Source: Myroides odoratus (GTDB taxonomy: Bacteria; Bacteroidota; Bacteroidia; Flavobacteriales; Flavobacteriaceae). From it: a DNA stretch of 64,000 nucleotides. Below the pieces are notes generated by a model. The model was given only the letters and a program-made list of their open reading frames with translations, was not told the origin of the DNA and ran no database searches. The translations under genes were made by a program, and so were the position numbers. Shown here piece by piece: positions 40,790-50,473 of this stretch (the first letter of the stretch is position 1; each line of letters starts with the position of its first letter). The stretch covers positions 1 through 64,000 of the forward strand of contig NZ_LROZ01000022.1 in NCBI RefSeq assembly GCF_001549985.1. Reading direction: 5' to 3'.

Positions 40790-42661
40790 TTAGCGTTCAT
40801 ACTGACAACAACCGTGTAAACTGTTGTAGGTTTTGTCTTGGGCTTGATCAAAAGCAGTATCGTGTCCTGCTGCTGCAATGACTTTACTAACCTTCTTTTC
40901 ATCTGTTTTAGCCTTGTCAAAGTTGAGGTGTAATACCTTTGCATTGACATCCCAAGTAGCTGTAGAAACACCAGCTACACTTTTAGCTGCTGTTTCAATG
41001 CGCTCTTTACACATAGCACAGTTTCCTTTCACTTTTAGCATGGCATGTCCTTGATGCCCTTCTTTTGGCATTGGCTGAGCAGGTGTTGCTTGATGTTGAC
41101 CGTGTTTGGCTTGATCTCTGCTATACAAACAACAAGATGGCAAGGCATCATAGGCTTTATCTGACGCTTTATCCCATTCAGTATCATGACCTGCAAGAGC
41201 AATGGCTTGACTTACTTTGCGTTGATCTGTTTTAGTCTTATCATAGTTGAGATGTAGTAGTTGGTCTTTGGAGTTCCAAGTTGCACGTACTACACCAGCT
41301 ACGCTTTTTGCTGCTTTTTCAATTCTCGCTTTACACATATCACAATTACCTGAAACAGTAAACATCGCATGTCCTTCATTGGCTGCAGCTGTAATAGTAG
41401 GTGTATCGTTGTTCATCATGCTTGGTTTTCCTTCCAATTGCGCACTAGAATCAACGGTAAATACTCCTCTCGTTACAATTTCTTCTCCATCTTGTAAGCC
41501 TGAAGTTACTACGTAATTATCCCCTAAAGAGGGCCCTAAAACAATTTCTCTCATTTTGAATGCGGGTGTATCAGTATGCGGTTGTTTTACATAAATAACA
41601 GAACGTTTTCCCGTCCACAATACCGCTGATTTTGGAATAACCAATTGATTGTTGTGCTCGCGAATTGGCGCTTGAACCGTTGCTGTAGCATACATTTCCG
41701 GTTTTAAAGCTTGATCCTTATTATCCGTTTCTACGCGAATTTTTGCTGTACGTGAAGTTGCATCAATAATAGGATTGATGAATGAAATCTTTCCGCGGTA
41801 TATTTTTCCAGGAATACTGGGAAGTGTATATTCCAACATATCTCCCTCTTTTAAGAAAGGTAAATCAGCCTCATACGCCTCAAAAACGGCCCAAAGCTTA
41901 GTCATATTAGAGATGCTATATAAGACAGATCCCTGATTGATGTAATCACCTTGATTGACATTTTTAGCTGTTACAATACCACTAGTATTGGCCGTTATAC
42001 TTACATAAGGTGAAACTTTTCCCGTTGAAAGGATTTTGTTGATTTGAGCATCTGACATTTTCCACAATCTCAATTTTTCTTTGGCAGCATCGAGTAATAA
42101 AGGCTGGAAATCGATTAATTTCTTCGCTTCTAACAGCTCTTGCTGTGCATTTAATAAATCGGGTGAATAGATAGTTGCAATGAGCTGTCCTTGTTTAACG
42201 GATTCACCTGTAAAATTAATAAATAATTTTTCGATGCGCCCATTGACGTGTGAGGTTTGGGATTGCTGTAAACGCTCATCTACCTGAATAGTTCCATATA
42301 GTTGCAGATCTTTGACTGCATCCTGACGACCCACTACTGTAGTTTGAATATTCGCTAAAGCAACGGCTTCTTTTGACATTTGGATGGCGTCATCATCAAT
42401 TGCATCATCTCCGCCACCTGCGGATTTTAGCGGAATTAAATCCATGGCACATAAAGGACATTTTCCAGGTTTGTCCATTTTGATTTGTGGGTGCATGGAA
42501 CAAGTCCAAACTACTGCAGCCTCTTCTGTTGGTGCAGGTTCTCCATTGTGTTCATGTGTAGCTGATCCTCCAAAAACCAACCAGCCCAAAAGAAGTCCAA
42601 CTAGTAAAATAGCTCCGTATTTTACTGCATTATTTTTAAATATATCGTTTAATTTACTCAT
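40790..42661 (-). CDS. cusB: Copper/silver RND efflux adaptor with two C-terminal HMA domains
   Basis: This is the membrane-fusion subunit linking the CusA pump to the outer-membrane channel. I use the ATG at 42661 (MSKLNDIFKNNAVKYG, 623 residues); an upstream in-frame ATG lies inside the previous gene. Order: anchor helix (16-32), a heavy-metal-binding domain (52-78; C54, H57, C68 and C71 in WTCSMHPQ and CPLCAMDLIPL), the adaptor barrel-lipoyl region (about 95-400), then two HMA domains beginning near residues 430 and 538, each with GNC-x-MCK and a following CC pair (SCCLY, GCCQY). The tandem HMA tail is unusual and may deliver Cu(I) to the pump. It is last in the operon. Confidence 0.93.
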   Translation of the reverse strand: MSKLNDIFKNNAVKYGAILLVGLLLGWLVFGGSATHEHNGEPAPTEEAAVVWTCSMHPQIKMDKPGKCPLCAMDLIPLKSAGGGDDAIDDDAIQMSKEAVALANIQTTVVGRQDAVKDLQLYGTIQVDERLQQSQTSHVNGRIEKLFINFTGESVKQGQLIATIYSPDLLNAQQELLEAKKLIDFQPLLLDAAKEKLRLWKMSDAQINKILSTGKVSPYVSITANTSGIVTAKNVNQGDYINQGSVLYSISNMTKLWAVFEAYEADLPFLKEGDMLEYTLPSIPGKIYRGKISFINPIIDATSRTAKIRVETDNKDQALKPEMYATATVQAPIREHNNQLVIPKSAVLWTGKRSVIYVKQPHTDTPAFKMREIVLGPSLGDNYVVTSGLQDGEEIVTRGVFTVDSSAQLEGKPSMMNNDTPTITAAANEGHAMFTVSGNCDMCKARIEKAAKSVAGVVRATWNSKDQLLHLNYDKTKTDQRKVSQAIALAGHDTEWDKASDKAYDALPSCCLYSRDQAKHGQHQATPAQPMPKEGHQGHAMLKVKGNCAMCKERIETAAKSVAGVSTATWDVNAKVLHLNFDKAKTDEKKVSKVIAAAGHDTAFDQAQDKTYNSLHGCCQYER

Positions 42662-42671
42662 GGTTTCTGTA

Positions 42672-44135
42672 TTATAAATCGTTAGGAGTAGCCGTGATAT
42701 TTTCAATTGAGGCTACTAGCGTATTGTAATTAGCGATGGCTTCTGCTTTTTTAAGCTGATAATCCAATAATTGGCGCTGTACTTGAATAACATTCGTTAA
42801 GTCGCTTTTTCCCGTTACAAACTCCTTGACAATTAGGTTAAACGTCGTTTCTGCTAAGGTGGTTTGCTTTTCTAACAAAGCAATGGTACGTTCTGTATCT
42901 TCCACTTGGTTTTTAAAGCTGTAATACGAGGCAAGTAAAGTATTGTAGGTGTCTTTGTACTTTTCCTCACTGGATTTCCACCATTTTTTACCTTCTTCTT
43001 GTTGGGCCTTATATTTTTTTCTGAATATAGGGAGAGACACGGTAACCATCGGCATAATCATATCTTTTCCATTCATATCACCCATGGCGAGCATAGGGTC
43101 ATTGGTTTTGCCAATAATCATGTATTGGACCCCAAATCCTACCATGGGATAGCTCATTTTTTTATCCATTGCCGATTTTGCCTGATAGGCTAAACCTTCT
43201 TCTGTTAGCATAGCTAACATAGGGTTGTTGGATTCAATTAGGGTTTGCGCTTCTTCATCTGTGAGGAAAAAGGGTACTTTCTCAATGGCATGGGGTACAG
43301 TAACAGCTGCTTGGATTTCTTGATCAAGTAGGGCGTTGAATTTTACCTTTTCTGCTTTGATTTGTGCTTGTAAACTTTCGATGGTATTTTCAATTTCAAT
43401 GGTTTCCAATCGGATGCGCAATACATCGGACATTCCAGAACCACTACCACCACCGCTCATACCCCCCATAGCGCTACTGCTAGAGGAAGAGGAGGTAGAT
43501 GTAGATATATTAGCCGTTGCTGTTGCACCACCACCCATATTCATGCCGCCCATACCACCACTGGTATTCGTTGTGGTAGATGCAACAGGAGTGCTCGAAG
43601 CCATGCTGTTAGAGGCAGTAGCTCCAGAAGGAGAAGAGAATTTTTTGATGGCCAATTGCTCTAATTGTTCCAAAAGATCTTTATTTTGTTTGGCATTACT
43701 TACTTGTTGCTGTAGCTTTTGTAGGATATACCATTGGGTATTCACTTGTAGAATAACCATTTCTCTTGCTTCTCTATATTGTTGCATCTGCATGCTAGCC
43801 ATGTGATTGGCTTCCTTTTTGGCGGATTTTTTTGTACCAAACCACGGGAGCATCTGCATTAATGTAATATCTCCAATTTGTCTTCCTCCAACAATATCCA
43901 TGGGTTTGGTATAGAAGCCCATGGATAGTTCAGGGTCCTCAAATGCACCAGCTTGTGGAATTTTATCCAGAAAGGCTTCATAAGCTAATCGCTGCGATTT
44001 TAGTCCAGGATTATTCTCTAGTGCCAATTGGGTATAGTAGGCCAATGAATCAATCTTATTTTCTTGTGCCCACATCGTTGTCATAGGTGTAAATAGCCCC
44101 AAGACAACAAGAAGTATAGCATATATCTTATTCAT
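42672..44135 (-). CDS. cusC: TolC-family outer-membrane channel with a Met-rich insert (CusC-like)
   Basis: The outer-membrane efflux protein of the same operon. I start it at 44135 (MNKIYAILLVVLGLF), which gives a signal peptide ending at WAQ and an 8-bp overlap with the end of cusA; a further ATG at 44153 is possible. The 487-residue mature-type protein has the TolC repeat (NNPGLKSQR near the start, TGKSDLTNVIQVQRQLLDYQ near the end). Between helices, residues 167-237 form a low-complexity stretch of Ser, Gly, Thr and Met (GGMGGMNMGGG, SAMGGMSGGG) that ordinary TolC proteins lack. Methionine clusters bind Cu(I)/Ag(I), so a metal-binding loop is likely (inference). Confidence 0.88.
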   Translation of the reverse strand: MNKIYAILLVVLGLFTPMTTMWAQENKIDSLAYYTQLALENNPGLKSQRLAYEAFLDKIPQAGAFEDPELSMGFYTKPMDIVGGRQIGDITLMQMLPWFGTKKSAKKEANHMASMQMQQYREAREMVILQVNTQWYILQKLQQQVSNAKQNKDLLEQLEQLAIKKFSSPSGATASNSMASSTPVASTTTNTSGGMGGMNMGGGATATANISTSTSSSSSSSAMGGMSGGGSGSGMSDVLRIRLETIEIENTIESLQAQIKAEKVKFNALLDQEIQAAVTVPHAIEKVPFFLTDEEAQTLIESNNPMLAMLTEEGLAYQAKSAMDKKMSYPMVGFGVQYMIIGKTNDPMLAMGDMNGKDMIMPMVTVSLPIFRKKYKAQQEEGKKWWKSSEEKYKDTYNTLLASYYSFKNQVEDTERTIALLEKQTTLAETTFNLIVKEFVTGKSDLTNVIQVQRQLLDYQLKKAEAIANYNTLVASIENITATPNDL

Positions 44136-47100
44136 TTTCAACGAATTTTTCATTTGATTTTTGTTCTTTTTTAATGGCCCATTCTCTCCACCAGCATTGA
44201 AATACTGGAACAACAAACATAGTCATGGATTGGATGAGCATTCCTCCAAAAGTTGGAATTGCCATCGGAATCATAATTTCGGCTCCTTTACCCGTTGAAG
44301 TCATAACAGGGAGCAGTGCAATTAAGGCCGTAGCGGTTGTCATGGCTGCAGGACGAACACGTTTAAGTCCAGCATAAACAACAGCCTCTCGGATATCGTG
44401 TTTGGTTTTTGGGCCTCTGGCTTCAAATGTATCGTGTATATAAGTTCCCATTAATACCCCATCATTTGTTGCTAACCCAAATAAGGCAATAAATCCGACC
44501 CAAACGGCAATACTTAAATTGATGCTGTGCATTTGGAATAAATCTCGCATATTCATATCCCCAATAGAGAAATTCATAAACCAAGGTTGTCCATATAACC
44601 ACAACAAGATGAACCCACCTGCAAAAGCAACAAATACACCAGAAAAGTGAATCAAGGAAGCTGTGATGGTTTTAAATTGGAAATATAAAATCAATAAAAT
44701 GGCCAATAAACTCATCGGAACAACAAAAAGTAAGCGTTGTGCAGCGCGTTCTTGCTGTTCATAATTTCCTGCAAACGTATAGGTTACCCCTTTAGGTAAT
44801 GTGAGTTCACCTGATTCCAATTTTGTTTTTAAAATTTGATCAGCTTCACGAACCACATCAACTTCCGCTTTTCCACTAATCTTATCAAAAATAACATATC
44901 CCAATAAGAAGGTATTCTCACTTTGAATCATCTGTGACCCTTTGGCATAGGTAATATCAGCAACATCACTAAGCGGAATTTGTACCCCTGTAGCTGTAGG
45001 GATTAATAGTTTTCCTAAGGCTTCAGGACTGTCTCTTAATTCTCTTGGATAACGCAAGCGAACAGGGAAGCGTTCGCGCCCTTCAACCGTTGTTGTCAGT
45101 TGCATTCCTCCAACAGCAGCTCCTAGTACTTCTTGCAAATCTGCAACTGTAATTCCATAGCGTGCCATATTGTTTCGATTCAGGTGAATTTCAACATAAG
45201 GTGCTCCAACTGCACGGTCATAGAATACCGTAGATGACATGATGGAAGGAATGTCTTTTAAAGCCGTCTCTAACGCTTTTCCTCCTTCTTCAATTGATTC
45301 TAAGTCAGGGCCAGAAACTTTTAATCCCATAGGAGCACGCATTCCTGTTGACAACATCACCAAACGCGCTTCAATGGGTTGAAGCTTCGGTGCTGAGGTT
45401 AATCCAGGAAGATGAGAAACATTGACAATTTGTTGCCAAATATCTTCTGTATTTTTAATTTCTGGACGCCATTGTCTAAAGAATTTACCTTTTTTATCTG
45501 GAATTAAACTATCTCTTGGAATCTGACGGTAACCATCTGCTACAGCATAAGTAGAACCATCTAATAACTCGAATGCTCCATTTTTGGCTACTTTAAAACG
45601 CTCTCGATGTCCATCTTCATTCAAGAAATATTCCGGTTTATAGTTGATTGTATTCTCAAACATCTGCGTAGGAGCAGGGTCAAGGGCTGAGTTGACACGT
45701 CCCCATTTTCCAATAGTTAGCTCTACTTCAGGAATATGTTGAATGCGTTTATCTAAGGTTTGAATAAAAGCTAAGTTCTGTTCAATTCCCGTATGAGGCA
45801 TACTAGTCGGCATCAATAAGAAAGACCCTTCATTTAAACTAGGCATAAACTCTTCACCAATACCTGGGAAAGCAGCTGAAGATTTCTGCCAGAAGGCAGT
45901 TTCTCTAAAGGATTTCCAACCCACAGTTTCAAATCCTTTAGCAACAAAACCAAAAGAGGTATTGAAGCCTAGCCAAACCAATAGACCAAAGACAACTGTG
46001 ATAATTGGAATAGTCATGAATTTCCAACGATTGGCTAATGCCCATCGCAAGATTTGTTCATAATAAATCACGAGCAACCACAATACTCCTAGGATAACAC
46101 CAATAGCTAAGACAACAAAAAGAAAGTTAAGACTTGTACTGGCTTGCGTTCCCAAAGGTAACCATTCAATAGCTAGATAATAAACAGCAATAAATAATGT
46201 AATTGCTACATTGACATAGTTTGCCATTTTTTCATTGCGCCAAGTTGGGGTATAAAGATTGTTAATCCCAATTAAAGTTAGGGCAAATGCAGTAAAAACT
46301 CCAGTGTAAATCCACAGGGCAATACCTAAAATACACAAGATGTAATTGGCAATTTTACGCACTTTCGCCTTGTCTGTTTTAATCGAATAGATGTAATAGG
46401 CTAGGGTAGGTAAAATAACAATACCTAGTAAAAAAGCAGAAACTAAGGCAAATGTCTTTGTGTAAGCCAAAGGTTTAAAGAGTTTACCTTCTTGTGCCTC
46501 CATAGCAAAAACAGGTAAGAAACTGATGATTGTAGTTAGCATGGCAGTGGATAAAGCACCAGAAACCTCGGAAACCGCTTTGATAATCAGGTTGATAAAT
46601 GCTTGTCCTCGACTTTCTACCCCGCGTTCTCGCTCTTCTTCCATGTGGCGGATAATACTCTCCACAAAGACGACGCCGACGTCGACCATTACTCCAATGG
46701 CAATGGCAATTCCAGATAAGGCTACAATATTAGCTTCAATTCCCATGTATTTCATGATAATGAAAGTCGCTAATACACCAATGGGTAGAATACTAGAAAT
46801 AATGACGGAAGCCCTGAGATTAATGACAAGAACGATAACGACAATAATACAGATTAATATTTCATGTGCTAAAGCAGTCTCTAGTGTACCGATAGTTTCT
46901 TTAATTAAACCAGAACGATCGTAAAAAGGAACCACTGTTACTTTAGAAATTGTTCCATCAGCAAGTGTTTTTTGTGGAAGACCTGCTTCCATTTCTTTGA
47001 TTTTACCCTTTACGTTGTCTATCACCTCCATCGGATTAGCACCATAACGAGCAACAACAACGCCACCAACTGCTTCAATACCTTCCTTGTCCAAACCACC

Positions 47101-47973
47101 TCTTCGGGTAGCAGGACCTAAGTTGACAAAAGCAACGTCTTTGATTTTAACTGGAACATTGTTTCGCACAGTTATAACGGCATCTTCAAGGTCTTTGATA
47201 CTCTTGATGTATCCCAAACCGCGAACTAAATATTCCGCTTTATTGATTTCAATGGTTTCTGCACCAATATCCAAGTTACTCTTTTGAATGGCGCTCATGA
47301 TATCCATAATAGACACATTGTACGCACGCATCGCATCGGGTTTAACTTCTACTTGATACTCTTTGACATAGCCTCCAATAGAAGCTACTTCAGATACTCC
47401 TTCAGCAGCGGCTAAGCTATATTTCGCGTAAAAATCTTGAATGGTACGCAATTCGTCAGGATCCCAACCTCCTGTAGGTTCTCCCGTTTGAGGATTTCGA
47501 CCTTCTAAGGTGTACCAGAATACTTGACCTAAAGCTGTAGCATCAGGACCTAAGGTTGGAATAGCCCCTTCAGGAAGTGTTCCTGCTGGTAAGGAGTTTA
47601 ATTTTTCTAAAATACGAGAGCGACTCCAGTAGAACTCTACATCTTCTTCAAAAATAATGTAGATGAAAGACATACCAAACATCGAACTACTTCGGATGGT
47701 TTTTACTCCTGGAACGCCTAATAAGGAAGTCGTTAGAGGGTATGTGATTTGTTCTTGGATGTCTTTGGGTGAACGTCCCATCCATTCTGTAGCTACAATC
47801 TGTTGGTTTTCACCAATATCAGGAATAGCATCTACAGGAACGGGGTCACTTGGCAATAGATTTTGATGCCAATTAAATGGGGCTGTGATTAATCCCCATA
47901 CGATAACGATAATTAGGATTAACATCGTAATTAATCGATTATGTAGGAAATACTTAATGATTTTATTAAGCAT
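44128..47973 (-). CDS. cusA: Heavy-metal RND efflux pump, CusA type
   Basis: The proton-driven inner-membrane pump of the operon. It is 1281 residues long, about 230 more than typical CusA/CzcA. The extra length comes mainly from an extra hydrophobic block after the first TM bundle (about 500-600; NYILCILGIALWIYTG, then NFLFVVLAIGVILGVLWLLV) and an extended periplasmic section (NEDGHRERFKVAKNGAFELL). The selectivity region AIGVMVDVGVVFVES resembles the Cu/Ag subgroup (AIGAMVDAAIVMIEN), not the Zn/Co/Cd subgroup (DFGxxxDG), and the neighbouring Met/Cys-rich proteins agree. Its last codons overlap cusC. Confidence 0.93.
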   Translation of the reverse strand: MLNKIIKYFLHNRLITMLILIIVIVWGLITAPFNWHQNLLPSDPVPVDAIPDIGENQQIVATEWMGRSPKDIQEQITYPLTTSLLGVPGVKTIRSSSMFGMSFIYIIFEEDVEFYWSRSRILEKLNSLPAGTLPEGAIPTLGPDATALGQVFWYTLEGRNPQTGEPTGGWDPDELRTIQDFYAKYSLAAAEGVSEVASIGGYVKEYQVEVKPDAMRAYNVSIMDIMSAIQKSNLDIGAETIEINKAEYLVRGLGYIKSIKDLEDAVITVRNNVPVKIKDVAFVNLGPATRRGGLDKEGIEAVGGVVVARYGANPMEVIDNVKGKIKEMEAGLPQKTLADGTISKVTVVPFYDRSGLIKETIGTLETALAHEILICIIVVIVLVINLRASVIISSILPIGVLATFIIMKYMGIEANIVALSGIAIAIGVMVDVGVVFVESIIRHMEEERERGVESRGQAFINLIIKAVSEVSGALSTAMLTTIISFLPVFAMEAQEGKLFKPLAYTKTFALVSAFLLGIVILPTLAYYIYSIKTDKAKVRKIANYILCILGIALWIYTGVFTAFALTLIGINNLYTPTWRNEKMANYVNVAITLFIAVYYLAIEWLPLGTQASTSLNFLFVVLAIGVILGVLWLLVIYYEQILRWALANRWKFMTIPIITVVFGLLVWLGFNTSFGFVAKGFETVGWKSFRETAFWQKSSAAFPGIGEEFMPSLNEGSFLLMPTSMPHTGIEQNLAFIQTLDKRIQHIPEVELTIGKWGRVNSALDPAPTQMFENTINYKPEYFLNEDGHRERFKVAKNGAFELLDGSTYAVADGYRQIPRDSLIPDKKGKFFRQWRPEIKNTEDIWQQIVNVSHLPGLTSAPKLQPIEARLVMLSTGMRAPMGLKVSGPDLESIEEGGKALETALKDIPSIMSSTVFYDRAVGAPYVEIHLNRNNMARYGITVADLQEVLGAAVGGMQLTTTVEGRERFPVRLRYPRELRDSPEALGKLLIPTATGVQIPLSDVADITYAKGSQMIQSENTFLLGYVIFDKISGKAEVDVVREADQILKTKLESGELTLPKGVTYTFAGNYEQQERAAQRLLFVVPMSLLAILLILYFQFKTITASLIHFSGVFVAFAGGFILLWLYGQPWFMNFSIGDMNMRDLFQMHSINLSIAVWVGFIALFGLATNDGVLMGTYIHDTFEARGPKTKHDIREAVVYAGLKRVRPAAMTTATALIALLPVMTSTGKGAEIMIPMAIPTFGGMLIQSMTMFVVPVFQCWWREWAIKKEQKSNEKFVENE

Positions 47974-48244
47974 ATAGATTTCTTTAAAGTGTTAATAATA
48001 CGCTAGAGGAAACACCAAGGACTTCACATGAATTAGTATCTTTCATGCAAATTAAGCAATCTTTTTAGTTAAAGATATAAAAAAAGCACGTACAAATGAC
48101 TGAATATAAATCAGTTGTGCGTTCTATTTTTTAGTGTAAACTAAACAGAAATTGGGTTTCGAAAAAATAATGAAAAATGATCTGAGTTAGCTCAAAAGAG
48201 GGAGAACTCCCATAGAGAATGAGGCTAACTGAGATTTAGCGGCA
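47974..48244. other. Spacer between the Met-rich protein gene and cusA
   Basis: The spacer is 271 bp, with an imperfect hairpin at about 48089-48124 (ACTGA-ATATAAA-TCAGT core). No gene is evident. It could attenuate or process the cus transcript. Confidence 0.4.
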
Positions 48245-48673
48245 TCATATACGATAAAGACAAATGTAGGAAAGCCGGTCGACGGAAGTAAATTTAAATC
48301 CATCACCAGCAATAGGAGTAGTATAAGAAGCAGTAAGATCAACCGATTGTAAATCGGTCAAGTAGTTGGAATTAAACCATTTTACTTGAATTACTGCTCT
48401 TTTTTCTTTGTTTTTAGGTGTTGTAGCCGTTTGTTCAATTTGCAAGTCAGCCTGAACGGTATGAATACGCGCCATAGGAGAACAGCAAATCATGTCAGCC
48501 ATATTACTATGACTATCCATGCCATCTGTAGCACAACAAGGCATCACATCTTCCTCCATCTCCATACAACCAGCCATAGCCATACTCATGTCACTACAAT
48601 TCCAACTGATGATTGGATTTGCTGTAACAAGTACGGATAACGAGAGTAATACTATGGATAAATATTTCTTCAT
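48245..48673 (-). CDS. Secreted Met/Cys-rich protein, probable copper binder
   Basis: A 142-residue exported protein (signal MKKYLSIVLLSLSVLVTA). The mature N-terminal third is packed with potential soft-metal ligands: WNCSDMSMAMAGCMEMEEDV, MPCCATDGMD and MADMICCSPM, giving six Cys and many Met within about 45 residues. The remainder is an ordinary beta-like sequence. Position at the head of the cus operon suggests a periplasmic metal buffer or sensor. I know of similar short proteins before copper efflux genes in Bacteroidota but cannot name the family. Confidence 0.8.
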   Translation of the reverse strand: MKKYLSIVLLSLSVLVTANPIISWNCSDMSMAMAGCMEMEEDVMPCCATDGMDSHSNMADMICCSPMARIHTVQADLQIEQTATTPKNKEKRAVIQVKWFNSNYLTDLQSVDLTASYTTPIAGDGFKFTSVDRLSYICLYRI

Positions 48674-48709
48674 TAACTTGAATTAATAGTTAAAAGAGGT
48701 GATACACTT

Positions 48710-48725
48710 CAGTACAAATATACTG
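48710..48725 (-). promoter_or_regulatory. Probable operator-promoter of the cus operon
   Basis: CAGTA-CAAATA-TACTG is an inverted repeat; on the minus strand its core contains TATATTTG (48715-48722), a full -7 match, 42 bp before the operon's first ATG. A repressor at this site would block transcription. A metal-dependent repressor is the natural guess, though none is encoded nearby. Confidence 0.5.
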
Positions 48726-48845
48726 TTTTTTTAGTTTAAAATAAAATGTTATTCGTTTACTCACTGTTTATCAGTATACAATAGGATTTAATGAGGAAAC
48801 TTTTTTATTTTTGTTATTTAGCACTGTTTTTTTGACAAGAATAAA

Positions 48846-49559
48846 ATGAAAGAAAGTATTTATAGTGAAGCCTATATTAAAGGTCTTTTTAATCGAATGA
48901 GTAGTTCATATGAAAGAGTAAATTATTTATCCTCTTTTGGTTTTTCTCTTCGTTGGAGAAAGCAGTTTTTACGGCCTATGGAAATTTCATCAACTGCTCC
49001 AGTTCAGATTATTGATCTAATGACAGGTATGGGAGAAACTTGGGGCGCTATTCATCAGGCGTTTCCTAAGGCTAAACTCACGGCTTTAGATTTTTCAGAG
49101 GGTATGTTGATTTATGCCCAAAATAAAAATAAAAAGAAATTTAATGGACGAGTTGAAGTAACATTGCAAAATGTATTACATAATGATCTACCTTCTGATT
49201 TTTATGATGGTGTAACTTGTGCTTTTGGATTAAAAACATTAAATCCAGAGCAGGTAGAAATTTTAGCTCAACAAGTAAAAAGAATCTTGAAACCAGGAGG
49301 GCAATTTTCATTCATTGAGGTTTCTGAACCTACTAATATTGTTTTGAAATTATTATATTCTTTTTACCTCAGTACAATCATTCCTTTATTGGGAAAAATG
49401 TTATTCGGTGGGATAAGAGAGTATAAAATGCTTTGGGAATATACTCATCGATTTAAAAATGCAAAAGAAGTTGAGACTATTTTTCAATCAACAGGTTTAA
49501 CAACGAAGTATCAAACGTATTTTTTTGGTTGTGCAACAGGAGTATATGGTAAAAAATAA
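48846..49559 (+). CDS. UbiE/MenG-like class I methyltransferase
   Basis: A 237-residue SAM-dependent methyltransferase. Motif I is IIDLMTGMGETWG, with acidic motif II LTALDFSEGML and post-I VTCAFGLKTLNPEQ, a pattern close to UbiE/MenG (which methylate ubiquinone or menaquinone precursors). The N-terminal YERVNYLSSFGFSLRWRKQF also fits that group. The family assignment is good; the substrate here is not certain, since a housekeeping menG may lie elsewhere. TATTTTTG at 48806-48813 is a likely -7 element. The gene diverges from the cus operon. Confidence 0.85.
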   Translation: MKESIYSEAYIKGLFNRMSSSYERVNYLSSFGFSLRWRKQFLRPMEISSTAPVQIIDLMTGMGETWGAIHQAFPKAKLTALDFSEGMLIYAQNKNKKKFNGRVEVTLQNVLHNDLPSDFYDGVTCAFGLKTLNPEQVEILAQQVKRILKPGGQFSFIEVSEPTNIVLKLLYSFYLSTIIPLLGKMLFGGIREYKMLWEYTHRFKNAKEVETIFQSTGLTTKYQTYFFGCATGVYGKK

Positions 49560-49594
49560 TTTGCGGTTGATCATTTATTATGACCAACCGCAAA
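49560..49594. terminator. Hairpin between the methyltransferase and a hypothetical gene
   Basis: TTTGCGGTTG pairs with CAACCGCAAA (10 bp), directly after the methyltransferase stop. The following GTTAATTG ... GTCAACC resembles the repeat at 9757. Confidence 0.7.
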
Positions 49595-49618
49595 CTGTTA
49601 ATTGTTTATTGTCAACCA

Positions 49619-50473
49619 TTAACTAACATTATATCGGATAACTGCATTAGCTCTAGAACCTCGAGGGTTATTAAAAAACTGATTTAAACTATAGGGTGAT
49701 CTAGTTTCTTCGCATGCTATTTTAATTTCTTCCATTGAATTTTGAGAGAAAAGGAGTAATTCAAGCGACTTTAAGAAACGTTCTTTCCTTTGATAGTTAG
49801 TCAACGTATCCCCATAAAAATATAGGATGTTGTTATTAAATTCTTCTAGGGATAAATTGTGGTTTTGTAGTAGAGAAAGTAGTTTTAGATCATCGGCAGT
49901 TTCTGTTTGTAATAAGTTGTGATAGATGGTTTGATGTTTGTTTTTGTCCTTGAGGTAAAAATTAAAATCTAAAAGGAGGTCTTCCAGTTGAGTCTCAATT
50001 TTTAAGTAAAAAAGATTGACTGTAAATTCTCTATTTGTAGAGATGTGAATGGTTCCAACTAAGGAGCACATTTGTTTGGTTCTATCTAGGCAGTTGAAGT
50101 GGATATTAGTATATGTATTAGCCGGTTGATGACTAAACTTATCTTTAATTTCCTGACGAACTGCTGCTAGTATTTTTTCTTGTTTTTCTTGTTTAATCTT
50201 GTTGAATTCAATTTCCCTAATGAGTCCTAAAGATTCATTGAGTGTAAGGGAAAAAGGAGTATTGTAGGTTATTTTATCTTCACTTTTTTGAAGCTGAGCA
50301 TAATTGATATGTAATAAGGCTTCAAATAAGGTTGAGGTCATTGCTTTAAAATTATTAAAGTGATAATATTGAAAAGCAAGGGAATTAAGGTTCCCACAGG
50401 GGGCAATTTTAGAAAAATGCCGTACAAAGTGCTGCAGCGTACTTTGTACTTCTTCAAATAATTCAAGTTTCAT
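49619..50473 (-). CDS. Hypothetical protein, 284 aa
   Basis: I do not recognise it. It has no signal peptide or membrane helix. It is predicted helical with many Asn, Gln and Lys (ILAAVRQEIKDKFSHQPANT, then LLDFNFYLKDKNKHQT). The centre has NCLDRTKQMCSLVGTIHIS with two Cys, and the end is PYSLNQFFNNPRGSRANAV. Length and central layout make me think of regulatory proteins of Bacteroidota mobile elements such as RteC, but the signatures do not match, so no name is given. Confidence 0.6.
   Translation of the reverse strand: MKLELFEEVQSTLQHFVRHFSKIAPCGNLNSLAFQYYHFNNFKAMTSTLFEALLHINYAQLQKSEDKITYNTPFSLTLNESLGLIREIEFNKIKQEKQEKILAAVRQEIKDKFSHQPANTYTNIHFNCLDRTKQMCSLVGTIHISTNREFTVNLFYLKIETQLEDLLLDFNFYLKDKNKHQTIYHNLLQTETADDLKLLSLLQNHNLSLEEFNNNILYFYGDTLTNYQRKERFLKSLELLLFSQNSMEEIKIACEETRSPYSLNQFFNNPRGSRANAVIRYNVS

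Noticed and set aside
43336-43806. 156-codon plus-strand frame opposite cusC
   Set aside because: A shadow of the Met/Ser/Gly-rich insert of the real gene on the other strand.
49619-50473. RteC-type regulator assignment
   Set aside because: Length is similar, but the conserved segments I associate with RteC are absent.
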